A stretch of 64,000 bases of DNA from Frateuria hangzhouensis (GCF_026410505.1 NZ_JAPMIU010000004.1:1-64000), one strand, 5' to 3'; shown: positions 52,588 to 62,511, counted from the stretch's first letter. The notes: generated by a model from the sequence alone, not told the origin. Made by a program: numbers and translations.

Positions 52588-55080
52588 TCAGGCGTCGGCC
52601 TTGCCGGTGGTCTTTTTCGCGGCCGCCTTTTTCGTGGCGGTCTTCCTGGCTGTTTTCCTGGCGGCGGCCTTCTTGGTGGCGGTCTTCTTTGCCGGCGCCT
52701 TCTTGGCGGCGGCTTTCTTCGCCGCTGGCGCCTTCTTCGCGGCGGCTTGTTTGGTGGCCGTCTTGCGCGCGAAACGACCCTTCTTGGCCGGTGCGGCGGC
52801 GAGCAGCTCGATGCACTGCGCCTCAGTCAGCTCTTTCGGTTCCTGGTCCTTGGGGATGCGTGCGTTCTTCTCGCCGTCGGTGATGTAGGGACCGTAGCGG
52901 CCGTTGAGCACCTGCACACCGTTGCCGAAGTCGGCGATCACGCGGTTGGCCAGCATCTCCAGCTTCTCGCTGACGATCTGCAGGGCGCGCGGCAACTCGA
53001 TGGTGTAGGGGTCGTCCTCCGGCTTGAGCGAGGCGTAGGTGCTGCCCTGCTTGACGAACGGACCGAAGCGACCGATGCCCACGCTCACCTCGTCGCCGTT
53101 TTCGGCGCTACCGAGCTGGCGCGGCAGCTTGAACAGCTCCATCGCCTGCTCCAGCGTGATGGTGTGCATGCTCTGGCCGGGGCGCAGGGACGCGAACTGC
53201 AATTTCTCGTCGGTGTCCTTGTCACCGATCTGGGCGTACGGCCCGTAACGGCCCAGCCGCACAGAGACCGGCTTGCCGCTCTTCGGATCGGTGCCCAGCT
53301 CGCGCGCGCCGGTGGCCTCGCTGCGATCGACCGATTCGGTCTTTTCGTCGACCTGGGTCTTGAACGGCTGCCAGAAGCGTTCCATCAGCGGCACCCAGGC
53401 TTCCTCGCCACGGCTGACCGCGTCCAGCTCGTCCTCAAGCCTCGCGGTGAAGTCGTAGTCGACGTACTGGTTGAAATGCTGGGTCAGGAACTTGCCCACC
53501 GCGCGGCCGACGTCGGTCGGCTTGAAGCGGCGGCTGTCCAGGAACACGTATTCGCGGTTCTGCAGCACCTGGATGATGCTGGCATAAGTGGACGGGCGTC
53601 CGATGCCGTACTCCTCCAGCGCCTTGACCAGGCTGGCTTCGGAGTAGCGCGGCGGCGGCTCGGTGAAGTGCTGGTCGGCCAGGATGTCGGAAAGCGCGAC
53701 CTGCTCGCCCTTGGCCAGGCGCGGCAGCCGACGGGCCTCGTCTTCGTCCTCGGCGGCCTTGGTGTCGCGGCCTTCCTCGTACACCGCCAGGAAGCCGGGG
53801 TCGACCACCGTGGTGCCGGTGGCGCGGAACCCGGCCGGACCACCGGCAGCGTGGGGCAGATCGAAGTCCACCGAGACGGTGTTGAGCGTGGCGTGGATCA
53901 TCTGGCAGGCGACCGTGCGCTTCCAGATCAGCTCGTACAGCTTGCGCTGATCGTCGTTCAGGAACGCGGCCACCTGGCGCGGCGTGCGCATCGCCGAGGT
54001 CGGGCGAACCGCCTCGTGCGCTTCCTGCGCGTTCTTGGACTTGGTGCGGTAGACCTGCACGCCGTCGGGCAGCGCGCGCTGCCCGAAATCGCGGCCGATC
54101 AGCGCGCGCAGTTCGTCGGTGGCCTCGTTGGACAGCGCGGTGGAGTCGGTACGCATGTAGGTGATCAGGCCGACGTTGCCCTCGCTGCCGAGGCTGACAC
54201 CCTCGTACAGGCCCTGGGCGATCTTCATCGTGCGGCTGGTGCCGAAGCCGAGCTTGCGCGCCGCTTCCTGCTGCAGGGTGGAGGTGGTGAACGGCGGCGC
54301 CGGGCGACGCTTGCGCTCCTTGGAAGCGACCTCACTGACGGTCAGGTGGCCGCCGGCGGCATCCTTGAGCGCGCCGCGCGCGGCCATCGCATCGGCCTCG
54401 TTGGTGAGGTCGAACTGTTCGAATTTCTTGCCGTTGAGCCGGGTCAGGCGCGCGCCGAAGTCACCGTCGGCGTGCTTGAGCTGGGCCTGCACGGTCCAGT
54501 ATTCGCGAGCGACGAAGGCCTCGATCTCCTCCTCGCGCTCGACGATCATGCGCAGCGCGGGGCTTTGCACGCGGCCGGCGGAAAGCCCGCGCTGCACCTT
54601 GCGCCACAGCACCGGCGAAAGATTGAAGCCGACCAGGTAGTCCAGCGCGCGGCGGGCCTGCTGGGCATCGACCATGTCGTACGAAAGGTCGCGCGGCGAG
54701 GCCACCGCGGCCTTGATCGCCTTGGGCGTGATCTCGGAGAACACCACCCGGTGCATGCGCTTGCCGTCGGTCAGGCCGCGTTCCTTGAGGATCTCGCTGA
54801 TGTGCCAGGAGATCGCCTCGCCTTCGCGATCCAAGTCGGTCGCGAGGTAGATGTCGTCGGCCACCTTGGCCGCCTTGGCGATCGCGTCGACGTGTTTCTC
54901 GTTGCGCTCGATCACCTCGTACTTCATGGCGAAGCCGTTGTCGGTATCGACGGCTCCCTCCTTCGGCTTCAGATCGCGCACGTGGCCGTAGGAGGCCAGG
55001 ACCTGGAAGTCCTTGCCGAGGTATTTGTTGATCGTCTTGGCCTTGGCGGGCGACTCGACGATGAGGAGGTTCTTGGCCAT
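52588..55080 (-). CDS. topA: DNA topoisomerase I
   Basis: This type IA topoisomerase relaxes negative supercoils. The 830-residue protein has the TOPRIM start (LLIVESPAKAKTINKYLG, then TDLDREGEAISWHI), the catalytic Tyr in GLITYMRTDSTAL, and a run of topo-C repeats (GRYGPYAQIGD, GRFGPFVKQGS, GRYGPYITDGE) in place of the E. coli zinc fingers. The last 65 residues are a Lys/Ala tail (AAKKAPAAKKAAAKKAPAKK type), likely to bind DNA by charge. The ATG at 55080 (MAKNLLIVES) is typical. Its upstream sequence is C-rich with no clear ribosome site. Confidence 0.97.
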   Translation of the reverse strand: MAKNLLIVESPAKAKTINKYLGKDFQVLASYGHVRDLKPKEGAVDTDNGFAMKYEVIERNEKHVDAIAKAAKVADDIYLATDLDREGEAISWHISEILKERGLTDGKRMHRVVFSEITPKAIKAAVASPRDLSYDMVDAQQARRALDYLVGFNLSPVLWRKVQRGLSAGRVQSPALRMIVEREEEIEAFVAREYWTVQAQLKHADGDFGARLTRLNGKKFEQFDLTNEADAMAARGALKDAAGGHLTVSEVASKERKRRPAPPFTTSTLQQEAARKLGFGTSRTMKIAQGLYEGVSLGSEGNVGLITYMRTDSTALSNEATDELRALIGRDFGQRALPDGVQVYRTKSKNAQEAHEAVRPTSAMRTPRQVAAFLNDDQRKLYELIWKRTVACQMIHATLNTVSVDFDLPHAAGGPAGFRATGTTVVDPGFLAVYEEGRDTKAAEDEDEARRLPRLAKGEQVALSDILADQHFTEPPPRYSEASLVKALEEYGIGRPSTYASIIQVLQNREYVFLDSRRFKPTDVGRAVGKFLTQHFNQYVDYDFTARLEDELDAVSRGEEAWVPLMERFWQPFKTQVDEKTESVDRSEATGARELGTDPKSGKPVSVRLGRYGPYAQIGDKDTDEKLQFASLRPGQSMHTITLEQAMELFKLPRQLGSAENGDEVSVGIGRFGPFVKQGSTYASLKPEDDPYTIELPRALQIVSEKLEMLANRVIADFGNGVQVLNGRYGPYITDGEKNARIPKDQEPKELTEAQCIELLAAAPAKKGRFARKTATKQAAAKKAPAAKKAAAKKAPAKKTATKKAAARKTARKTATKKAAAKKTTGKADA

Positions 55081-55177
55081 GGGGGAGGGGGGTTCCGGAA
55101 GCGGTCCGTGCCGCCGGTTGGCGGGCACACTCTTTATTAGTTGAGCCATGCGCCAGCGGGAGCTGTCAAGCCGGATC

Positions 55178-55209
55178 GCGTGAATCCGCGATGCGGCGCG
55201 GGTTCACGC
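55178..55209. other. Strong hairpin between dprA and topA
   Basis: A 13-base stem with one wobble (GCGTGAATCCGCG / CGCGGGTTCACGC) and a 6-base loop. No T-tract follows on either strand, so it is not a standard terminator. The remainder of 55081-55256 shows nothing else clear. Confidence 0.7.
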
Positions 55210-55256
55210 GGCATCCCCCGACGCCGCGCGGCGCCGGCCCCGGAGCCGTCGAACCG

Positions 55257-56399
55257 CTACGCCAGGCACTGGTAGCGGTTGCCGGGCAGGCTCTGCACCT
55301 GCCCTTCCAGCTCCAGCATCAACAGCATGGATGCCAGTGCGGACGGTGCCAGGCCGGTACGTGCGGCCAGTTCGTCGAGCGTGGCCGGATCATGGCCCAG
55401 CGCATGCCGCAGGCGCCGCTGGTCCGGCTCGGCCGAAGGAAGCGGCGGCGGCCGGTCCGACGGCGACGCGGTGCCGGCGGCCTCGTCCGTGGCCAGCCGC
55501 GCCGCCAGCTCCAGCCCCAGCGCACGTGCGGCCGGCACCAGCGCCTCGACCAGCTCGGCCGGCGCCTCGACCAGCCGCACGCCCTCGCGGATCAGCCGAT
55601 GGCAGCCGCGCGCCAGCGGGTTGTGCACCGAGCCGGGCAGGGCGAATACCTCGCGGCCCTGCTCGCCGGCCAGCCGTGCAGTGATCAGTGAACCGGATTT
55701 CAGCCCCGCCTCGATCACCAGCGTGCCCAGCGACAAGCCGGCGATGATGCGGTTGCGCCGCGGGAAATGGTCCGCCCGCGGCGCGGTGCCGGGCGGAAAC
55801 TCGCTGACCAGCGCGCCGTGCGCGGCGATCGCCTGCGCCAGTGCCTGGTGCTTGCGCGGATAGACCACGTCCGGGCCGGTGCCGACCACCGCGATGGTGG
55901 GCGCGCCGGCGTCCAGTGCGGCGCCGTGGGCAGCGCCGTCGACCCCATCGGCCATGCCGCTGGTGATGACAAAACCGGTCTGCGCCAGCGCGAGCGCAAA
56001 GCGGCGTGCCTGCGCCAACCCGTTGGCGGTGGCACCGCGCGCGCCGACCACGGCCACCTGCGGGCGCAACAGCAGGCCGGCGTCGCCGGCCACGAACAGC
56101 GCCGCCGGAGCCTGCGCGATCTGTTCCAGCGGCGGCGGGAAGTCGGCGTCGGTGCAACGCAGCAGGCGGTGGCCGGGCGCGGCGAGCCAGGCCAGGTCCG
56201 CCGCCAGGCGTTCCTCGTCCGGCCGCTTCAGCCAGCCGCGCGCTGATGCGTCCAGGTTTGCCGGCGCGTGGCGCAGCCCGGCCAGCACGGCTCCGATGTC
56301 GCCCGCTTCGGCGGCCAGCCGCTCGCGCAGCCAGGCAGGCCCGAGGCCGGGCGTCCGCAGCAGGACCAGCCAGGCGCGTAGTGCATCCGTGTCACTCAT
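55257..56399 (-). CDS. dprA: DNA-protecting protein DprA
   Basis: DprA loads RecA on incoming single-stranded DNA in natural transformation. The 380-residue protein has an N-terminal SAM-like helical domain, the Rossmann core (VAVVGARGATANG, SGMADGVDGAAHGAAL, GLSLGTLVIEAG, and the conserved FPRRNRIIAGLS) and a C-terminal winged helix (TLDELAARTGLAPSALASMLLMLELEG). It starts at the ATG at 56399 (a longer frame adds eight residues). It lies downstream of the LysM gene, separated by a terminator. Confidence 0.96.
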   Translation of the reverse strand: MSDTDALRAWLVLLRTPGLGPAWLRERLAAEAGDIGAVLAGLRHAPANLDASARGWLKRPDEERLAADLAWLAAPGHRLLRCTDADFPPPLEQIAQAPAALFVAGDAGLLLRPQVAVVGARGATANGLAQARRFALALAQTGFVITSGMADGVDGAAHGAALDAGAPTIAVVGTGPDVVYPRKHQALAQAIAAHGALVSEFPPGTAPRADHFPRRNRIIAGLSLGTLVIEAGLKSGSLITARLAGEQGREVFALPGSVHNPLARGCHRLIREGVRLVEAPAELVEALVPAARALGLELAARLATDEAAGTASPSDRPPPLPSAEPDQRRLRHALGHDPATLDELAARTGLAPSALASMLLMLELEGQVQSLPGNRYQCLA

Positions 56400-56424
56400 C
56401 CGGCCAGTGTAGGTTCGCGCCAAC

Positions 56425-56453
56425 GAAAAACGGCGCGGCCAAGGCCGCGCCGT
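56425..56453 (-). terminator. Terminator of the LysM-protein gene
   Basis: An 11-base perfect stem (ACGGCGCGGCC / GGCCGCGCCGT) with a 2-base loop is followed on the minus strand by TTTTT. It lies 28 bases past the stop at 56481. Confidence 0.92.
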
Positions 56454-56480
56454 CGTGTCGGGGAAAGCCGAGCCGAAACC

Positions 56481-57608
56481 TTATTCAGGCATCGCCAGGC
56501 GCGCCCCGCGGTGCACCGGGCGCAGGCCGTCCATCACCAGGCCGTAGCTGACCCGGTCGAAGGTGCGGAACACCATCACGTGGCCGGCGAACTCGTCCGG
56601 CAAGGTGACGTTCTCGCCGCTGCCGCGGCTCCAGCTGCTGCTGGCGACGTCGTCGTGGATGGCCTGGCCGGGCTCGAACAGCGCGTAGGTCTGGCCGTTC
56701 TCCACGCCATCCTTCGCACCGATCGACAGCGCCACCACCTGGCGCCGGCCGGCCGCGGCCATCGCGTCGGCGAACGCGATCACTCGCGCGTTGGCCGGCA
56801 CCGACTGCGGCGCGTGCGGGTAGTAGTACGGGTCGTAGGTCGGGCCATCCAGCGGCAGCACGCGGTCGCCGGCGCGGATTTCCTGGGTGGCGTCGAGCAG
56901 CAGCAGGGTCGACGGATCGCCACCGCGCAGCGCCTCGGCGGTGCCGATCACGCTCACTTCGACGCCCAGATCCTCGCCACGCCCGACATGCCCGTCGTCG
57001 CGGAAATCCTCCGCCCACGGGGTGCGCACCATCGCCACGTTGCTGTCGAGGGTGTGCGCGACGACTTCGTTCCCGGCATCGTCCGCGTCATCCTGCTCGA
57101 AACCGCGGTAGACGTGGGTCGGGCGCACGATCGCCCAGCGCTGGCCGGGCGCGCTTTCCAGCCCGCGCACGTACAGGTTCTGGCCCACTGCGCCGCGCAG
57201 CCGCGCCTCTTCGAAACCGACCACGTAGGGCGCCGAACTGACCGCGTTGGAATCCATCACCCGCATGTCCTTGAGGAACATGCGCAGCTGGTCCAGCGGG
57301 ATCGCCGGCACGGCCTGGCCTTCGCGGTGCACGCTGGGCTCGAGCTTGAGCCGCGGTCCGTTGATGAAGGACAGGTTGAGCACGTCGCCCGGATAGATCA
57401 GGTGCGGATTGCGCACCTGCGGGTTGGCCTGCCAGATCTCCGGCCACAACCAGGGCTTGGAGAGGAACTTGGCCGAGATATCCCACAACGTGTCGCCACT
57501 GCGCACGGTGTAGGTGTCGGGATGATCGGCACGCAATTGCGCACCGGCGGCGTACACGGCCACGGTGACCAGCATGCCGGCCAGCAGCCCGATGGACTTC
57601 TTGATCAT
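56481..57608 (-). CDS. LysM-domain cell-wall-binding protein
   Basis: This 375-residue periplasmic protein has a signal peptide (1-21, MIKKSIGLLAGMLVTVAVYAAG). A LysM domain follows at about 31-80 (YTVRSGDTLWDISAKFLSKPWLWPEIWQANPQVRNPHLIYPGDVL). The large remainder has no recognised fold, but the family (next to dprA, upstream of def/fmt) is conserved in gammaproteobacteria. It is likely to bind peptidoglycan. The ATG at 57608 is fixed by the signal peptide. It is divergent from def. Confidence 0.93.
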   Translation of the reverse strand: MIKKSIGLLAGMLVTVAVYAAGAQLRADHPDTYTVRSGDTLWDISAKFLSKPWLWPEIWQANPQVRNPHLIYPGDVLNLSFINGPRLKLEPSVHREGQAVPAIPLDQLRMFLKDMRVMDSNAVSSAPYVVGFEEARLRGAVGQNLYVRGLESAPGQRWAIVRPTHVYRGFEQDDADDAGNEVVAHTLDSNVAMVRTPWAEDFRDDGHVGRGEDLGVEVSVIGTAEALRGGDPSTLLLLDATQEIRAGDRVLPLDGPTYDPYYYPHAPQSVPANARVIAFADAMAAAGRRQVVALSIGAKDGVENGQTYALFEPGQAIHDDVASSSWSRGSGENVTLPDEFAGHVMVFRTFDRVSYGLVMDGLRPVHRGARLAMPE

Positions 57609-57716
57609 ATAAGGGATTCCCCTACCCCCGAGGCTCGGGCGAGTGTAACCGAATGGTGAAGGCCCGCAACCGGGTGCAGTTGGCAAAATCGCCTGCCGCA
57701 CGGGAGCTTGCCGCCG

Positions 57717-57722
57717 TACAAT
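57717..57722 (+). promoter_or_regulatory. Probable -10 box for def-fmt
   Basis: TACAAT lies 75 bases before the def ATG, inside the divergent gap 57609-57797. The -35 is weak. No other feature is clear in the gap. Confidence 0.5.
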
Positions 57723-57797
57723 GAGGCCCATTCTAGTTTGCGCCGGGGCTTTCGTTTCGCCGATTCGCCCGCATCTGAGGCGCCTGAGGTGAAGATC

Positions 57798-58307
57798 ATG
57801 TCCGTGCTTTCCATCCTTGAGTTCCCCGACCCCCGGCTGCGCACGCAGGCCACGCCGGTAACCGTGTTCGACGCCGAGCTGAAACAGTTCGTCGCCGACA
57901 TGTTCGAAACCATGTACGCCGCCAATGGCGTCGGCCTGGCAGCGACCCAGGTCAACGTGCACAAGCGCGTGCTGGTGGCCGACATGAGCGATGAGCGCAA
58001 CCAGCCGCTGGCGTTGATCAATGCCGAGATCGTCGGCAAGGAAGGCACCCAGGTGTACCAGGAGGGCTGCCTGTCCTTCCCGGGCATCTATGCCGACGTC
58101 ACCCGCGCGCTGAAGGTCACGGTCAAGGCGCACGATGCCGAGGGCAAGGAGTTCACCGTCGAGGCCGAGGGCCCGCTGGCGGTGTGCATCCAGCACGAGC
58201 TGGACCACCTGGCCGGCAAGGTGTTCGTCGATTATCTGTCGCCGCTCAAGCGCAACATGCTGCTCAAGCGCCTGGAAAAGCAGCGCAAGCAGGCGGCCAG
58301 CGCTTGA
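57798..58307 (+). CDS. def: Peptide deformylase
   Basis: This metallo-enzyme removes the formyl group from nascent N-terminal methionine. The 169-residue protein has the three motifs [16 protein letters not shown] and QHELDHLAG, with the metal ligands Cys and two His. The ATG at 57798 follows GAGGTGAAG. Its stop overlaps the fmt start (TTGA), so the two counter-acting formylation enzymes are co-translated. Confidence 0.98.
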   Translation: MSVLSILEFPDPRLRTQATPVTVFDAELKQFVADMFETMYAANGVGLAATQVNVHKRVLVADMSDERNQPLALINAEIVGKEGTQVYQEGCLSFPGIYADVTRALKVTVKAHDAEGKEFTVEAEGPLAVCIQHELDHLAGKVFVDYLSPLKRNMLLKRLEKQRKQAASA

Positions 58308-59233
58308 GGATCGTCTTCGCCGGCACGCCGGAGTTTTCCGTCCCCTGCCTGGAAGCCTGCCGCGCCAGTGGCGCACAGGTGGTGGCCGTCTACACCCAGC
58401 CCGACCGCCCCGCCGGCCGCGGGCGCAAACTCGCTCCCGGCCCGGTGAAGCAGGCGGCGCTTGCCGCCGGGCTGCCGGTGGAGCAACCCGAATCGCTGAA
58501 ATCGCCCGAAGCGCAGGCCGCGTTGGCTGCCTACGCGCCGGACCTGATGGTGGTGGTCGCCTACGGGCTGATCCTGCCGCGCAAGGTACTGGCAATCCCG
58601 CGGCAGGGCTGCTGGAACGTGCACGCCAGCCTGCTGCCGCGCTGGCGCGGCGCGGCGCCGATCCAGCGCGCGATCCTGGCCGGCGATGCGCAAAGTGGCG
58701 TCGACCTGATGCAGATGGAGGCCGGCCTGGACACCGGGCCGGTGTTGCTGGAAAAGCGCACGCCGATCGGCCGCGACGACACCGGCGGCACCCTGCATGA
58801 TCGGCTGTCGGCCCTCGGCGCCGAGGCGCTCGCCGAAGGGCTGCGCCGCACGCTGGCCGGCGAAATGCTGGCCGCCACGCCCCAACCGGCCGAGGGCGTG
58901 ACCTATGCCCACAAGCTGGACAAGGCCGAGGCGAGGCTGGACTTTGCGCGGCCGGCGATCGAACTGGAGCGCACCGTGCGCGCGTTCGATCCCTGGCCGG
59001 TCGCCGAGGGTGCGATTGCCGGCGAGCACGTACGGATATGGAGTGCGCGGGCGATCGAGCGCGGCCACGATTCGGCGCCCGGCGCGGTGCTCGCCGCCAG
59101 CCGGGAGGGCATCGAACTGGCCTGCGGCGAAGGCGCCCTGCGGGTGACCGCCCTGCAGCGCCCGGGCGGCAAGCGTATCAGCGCCGCCGACTACCTCAAC
59201 GCCCGTCCGGAACTGCGCGGAGCCTCCAAGTGA
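58304..59233 (+). CDS. fmt: Methionyl-tRNA formyltransferase
   Basis: Fmt formylates initiator Met-tRNA with 10-formyl-THF. The 309-residue protein begins (TTG)[17 protein letters not shown], the family start. The catalytic Asn-His-Asp region is [21 protein letters not shown], and a C-terminal OB fold follows. I take TTG at 58304, which overlaps the def stop as TTGA, because the sequence R-I-V-F-A-G-T-P-E is where the family begins and no ATG/GTG is available there. A rare start codon may lower its level relative to def. Confidence 0.94.
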   Translation: MRIVFAGTPEFSVPCLEACRASGAQVVAVYTQPDRPAGRGRKLAPGPVKQAALAAGLPVEQPESLKSPEAQAALAAYAPDLMVVVAYGLILPRKVLAIPRQGCWNVHASLLPRWRGAAPIQRAILAGDAQSGVDLMQMEAGLDTGPVLLEKRTPIGRDDTGGTLHDRLSALGAEALAEGLRRTLAGEMLAATPQPAEGVTYAHKLDKAEARLDFARPAIELERTVRAFDPWPVAEGAIAGEHVRIWSARAIERGHDSAPGAVLAASREGIELACGEGALRVTALQRPGGKRISAADYLNARPELRGASK

Positions 59234-59239
59234 ACACGC

Positions 59240-59410
59240 TGTCGCTCCCCTCCGGGGAGAGGGCTGGGGTGAGAGGCCAAGGCTTGCGGGCAGCTGGATC
59301 CGGGGCGGACCGCGCTTTTGCTCTTCAGGTCGAGCGCGACCGTCGTACCCACAGAATTTCGGGCAAGCCCCGCCCCCTCACCCCAACTCTCTCCCAGCGG
59401 AGTGGGAGCA
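59240..59410. repeat. Composite facing-pair repeat between fmt and rsmB
   Basis: The left half (gctcccctccggggagaggg...) and the right half (...ccaactctctcccagcggag) face each other around an 80-base interior. The halves resemble the outer part of the 225-base element. Confidence 0.7.
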
Positions 59411-59420
59411 GGTGTCGGCC

Positions 59421-60716
59421 ATGACCGATACCCGCGCCCTGGCCGCCACCGCGCTGGCCGATATTGCGCTGCGCGGCATGTCGCTGCGCGAGGCGATGGA
59501 ACGGCACGCATCCAGGTTGCCCGATCCGCGCGACCGTGCGTTGCTGATGGCGCTGCTCAGCGAAGGCGCGCGCTGGTGGCTGCGCTTCGACCCGGTACTC
59601 GACCGCCTGCTGGCACAGCCCTTGCGCCGCAAGGAGCCGGCGGTGCACGCATTGCTGATACTCGGCATCGTGCAGCTGGAGATTCTCGAGCTCAGCGACT
59701 ACGCCGCCGTCGCCGCCACGGTCGAGGCCACCCGCGCACTCAAGCGCCCGCGCCTGGCCGGGCTGGTCAATGCGGTGCTGCGCCGCTGGCAGCGCGAACG
59801 GGTCGGGCTGCTGGCGGCGCTCGATGCCGCGCCGCAGACGCGCCACGCGCACCCGCCGTGGCTGGCCGAAGCGATCACCCGGGACTGGCCGATCCACGCC
59901 GAAACGGTGATGGCGGCCGACAACCTCGAACCGCCGCTGATGCTGCGTGCCAACCGCCGCGTCACCACCCGCGAGGCGCTGCTCGAACGGCTGCACCTGG
60001 ACGGCCAGACCGCCACCGCGCACCCCTGGCTGACCGACGCCATCGTGCTGCCGCACAGCGGCGACGTCACCCGTCTGTCCGGCTTCGCCTCGGGCGAGTT
60101 CGCGGTGCAGGACGGCGCCGCCCAGGTCGCCGCCGACCTGCTCGACCCGCGTGCGGACCAGCGCGTGCTCGACGCCTGCGCCGCGCCCGGTGGCAAGGCC
60201 TGCCACCTGCTCGAACGCGCCGCTCTGGCGCTGACCGCGCTGGATGCCGAGCCGTCGCGCCTGCGCCGGATCGGCGAGAACCTGCAGCGGCTGGGCCTGC
60301 ACGCCGAACTGCTTGCCGGCGACGCCAGCGCCCCCGACACCTGGTGGGACGGCCAGCCGTACGACCGCATCCTGGTCGATGCGCCCTGCTCGGCCACCGG
60401 CGTGCTGCGCCGGCGGCCGGACGTGCGCCTGCATCGGCGCCAGAGCGACATCCCCACGCTGGCCGCGTTGCAGCAACGCATCCTGCTGGCGCTGTGGCCG
60501 CTGCTCAAACCCGGCGGCCGGCTGGTCTACGCCACCTGCTCGCTGCTGCGCGCGGAAAACGAGGCCTCGGTGCAGGCTTTGCTGGCGGCCGCCGGTGACG
60601 CGCGCGCGGTGCCCTTCACGCTACCGACAGGCCAGCCTGCCGCGGTCGGCTGGCAGATCCTGCCCGGCGATGGCGACCTGGACGGCATGTACTATGCCGT
60701 CATCGAAAAGCAGTAA
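59421..60716 (+). CDS. rsmB: 16S rRNA (cytosine 967-C5)-methyltransferase
   Basis: RsmB (Fmu/Sun) methylates C967 in 16S rRNA. The 431-residue protein has an N-terminal NusB-like domain (RALAATALADIALRGMSLREAM) and a Rossmann methyltransferase (DACAAPGGKACHLLE), with the two catalytic cysteines in VDAPCSATG (PCS) and ATCSLLRAEN (TCS). The ATG at 59421 is used; a GTG at 59412 is also possible. It follows def-fmt in the standard order, with a repeat between. Confidence 0.97.
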   Translation: MTDTRALAATALADIALRGMSLREAMERHASRLPDPRDRALLMALLSEGARWWLRFDPVLDRLLAQPLRRKEPAVHALLILGIVQLEILELSDYAAVAATVEATRALKRPRLAGLVNAVLRRWQRERVGLLAALDAAPQTRHAHPPWLAEAITRDWPIHAETVMAADNLEPPLMLRANRRVTTREALLERLHLDGQTATAHPWLTDAIVLPHSGDVTRLSGFASGEFAVQDGAAQVAADLLDPRADQRVLDACAAPGGKACHLLERAALALTALDAEPSRLRRIGENLQRLGLHAELLAGDASAPDTWWDGQPYDRILVDAPCSATGVLRRRPDVRLHRRQSDIPTLAALQQRILLALWPLLKPGGRLVYATCSLLRAENEASVQALLAAAGDARAVPFTLPTGQPAAVGWQILPGDGDLDGMYYAVIEKQ

Positions 60717-60786
60717 CCCAAACAGCTCAGCACCTGGTAAGCCCGTCCCGGTTACAACGCCCAAGCTGACTGGCACAGATCGCTCC

Positions 60787-62511
60787 ATGTCCCTTCCCCA
60801 TGCAAGCTCACTGGACCGCCGCCGCTTCTGGCTGCTGATGCTGATCGCCCTGGTAGTGATCGGCGCCGGCATCGGCATGCGCGATCCATGGCCGTCCGAC
60901 GAACCGCGCTACACGCTGGCAGCCAGGCAGATGGTCGAGGGCGGCGACTGGCTGTTCCCGCATCGCGGCAGCGAGCTGTACGCGGACAAGCCGCCGATGC
61001 TGATGTGGGCCGAGGCGATCAGTTTCGAGCTGGTGCGCAACTGGCGCATCGCCTTCCTGCTGCCATCGCTGCTGGCCGCGCTGGGCACGCTGGCGCTGGT
61101 CTATGACCTGGGCCGCCGGCTCTGGAGCCGGCAGGTCGGCCTGTATGCCGCGGCGGGCCTGCTGCTGGCGTTCCAGTTCGTCTACCAGGTCAAGCGCGCG
61201 CAAATCGATCCGCTGCTGATGCTGCTGATCACCGCGGGCAACTGGGGCCTGCTCAGGCACATGTTGTGCGGGCCTCACTGGCGGGCGTACTGGCTGGGTT
61301 GTTTCTGCGCCGGCCTGGGCGTGATCACCAAGGGCGTCGGCTTCCTGCCATTGCTGCTGCTGTTGCCGTACGGGTTCGCGGCAAGGCGCGGCTGGGACGG
61401 CGTCGTGCGCATGGGGCCGGGCCAGGCACTGCGCTGGTGGCTGGGCCTGCTGGCCATGCTGGCGGCGATCGCGCTGTGGCTGGTGCCGATGCTGCTGGCC
61501 GCCGGCGCGCGTGACGGCAACCCGGCCTATGCCGCCTACGTGCAGGACATCCTGTTCCACCAGACCGCCGATCGCTACGCCAACTCGTGGGGGCACATCC
61601 ACTCGCCGCTCTATTACATCCCGATCGTGCTGTTCAGCTGGTTGCCGCTGTCGCTGACCTATCCCGGCACGCTCCCGCGCTGGTGGCGCGCGCTGAAGGC
61701 GAAGGATGCGCGGCTGCTGCTGCCGGTGGCCTGGGTGGCGCTGGTGCTGGTGTTCTTCTCGATCCCGGCGGGCAAACGCGACGTATACATCCTGCCGGCG
61801 CTGCCGATGCTGGCGCTGGCCACGGCGCCGTTCCTGGAAGAACTGCTGCAGGCGCGCTGGCTGCGCGCGGCGGGACTGGGCTTCATCGGATTGCTCGGCA
61901 CGCTGCTGCTGGCGGTGGGCGCCTATGCGCTGCTCGCGCATCCACGCTTTGCCACCGATTGGGCCACACAGCGCGAGTTCGACGATGGCGGCAGGGCGCT
62001 GTTCGGTTGGCTGACGGCCATCGGTGCGAGCCAGCTGGCGCTGGTCGCGGGATTGCGACTGCGCGGCGCGGTGTGGGCGGTCAGCGGCGCCATGGCCGTA
62101 CTCTGGCTGGGTTGGAGCATCGGCATCACGCCGCGGTTGAACGATTCGAGCTCGTCCGCGGCCCTGATGGCGAAGGTGCGCGCGCAACTCGGGCCGGGCG
62201 ACCAGCTCGGCCTGGTGGCCTGGAAGGAACAGAACCTGCTGATGCTCGATCGCCCCGCGGTGGATTTCGGTTTCAGCCAGCCATGGACACGGCAGTACGC
62301 CGACGCCGTCGCCTGGCAGGCAAGCGACCCGGCGCATCGCTGGCTGTTCGTGCAGCAAGCGGCGATGGGCGAGTGCGTGCTTCGCCAGCGTGCGGTCGAC
62401 CTGGGCCACGCCAACCGGCGGCAATGGTGGTTGTTCAAGGCCGGCGCCGTGGTGCCTGGCTGCCTGCCCGATGCCGATGCCGAAGCGGCCGACGCCAGGG
62501 TGGGCGAATGA
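60787..62511 (+). CDS. GT39-family integral membrane glycosyltransferase (ArnT-like)
   Basis: This 574-residue polytopic protein of the ArnT/PMT superfamily would transfer a sugar from a lipid-phosphate donor on the periplasmic side. The family marker DEPRYTLAARQMVEGGDW near residue 38 contains the catalytic Asp-Glu, followed by YADKPPMLMWAEA. Ten to twelve hydrophobic helices precede a C-terminal periplasmic part from about 450. Donor and acceptor are unknown. The ATG at 60787 has no strong ribosome site. It is coupled to the O-antigen ligase gene by an ATGA overlap, so it probably acts on LPS or lipid-linked glycan. Confidence 0.88.
   Translation: MSLPHASSLDRRRFWLLMLIALVVIGAGIGMRDPWPSDEPRYTLAARQMVEGGDWLFPHRGSELYADKPPMLMWAEAISFELVRNWRIAFLLPSLLAALGTLALVYDLGRRLWSRQVGLYAAAGLLLAFQFVYQVKRAQIDPLLMLLITAGNWGLLRHMLCGPHWRAYWLGCFCAGLGVITKGVGFLPLLLLLPYGFAARRGWDGVVRMGPGQALRWWLGLLAMLAAIALWLVPMLLAAGARDGNPAYAAYVQDILFHQTADRYANSWGHIHSPLYYIPIVLFSWLPLSLTYPGTLPRWWRALKAKDARLLLPVAWVALVLVFFSIPAGKRDVYILPALPMLALATAPFLEELLQARWLRAAGLGFIGLLGTLLLAVGAYALLAHPRFATDWATQREFDDGGRALFGWLTAIGASQLALVAGLRLRGAVWAVSGAMAVLWLGWSIGITPRLNDSSSSAALMAKVRAQLGPGDQLGLVAWKEQNLLMLDRPAVDFGFSQPWTRQYADAVAWQASDPAHRWLFVQQAAMGECVLRQRAVDLGHANRRQWWLFKAGAVVPGCLPDADAEAADARVGE

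Noticed and set aside
52013..52816. Longer start for tsaC
   Set aside because: The extra 77 residues overlap the topA tail in another frame. The ATG at 52585 matches the family start and is two bases past topA.
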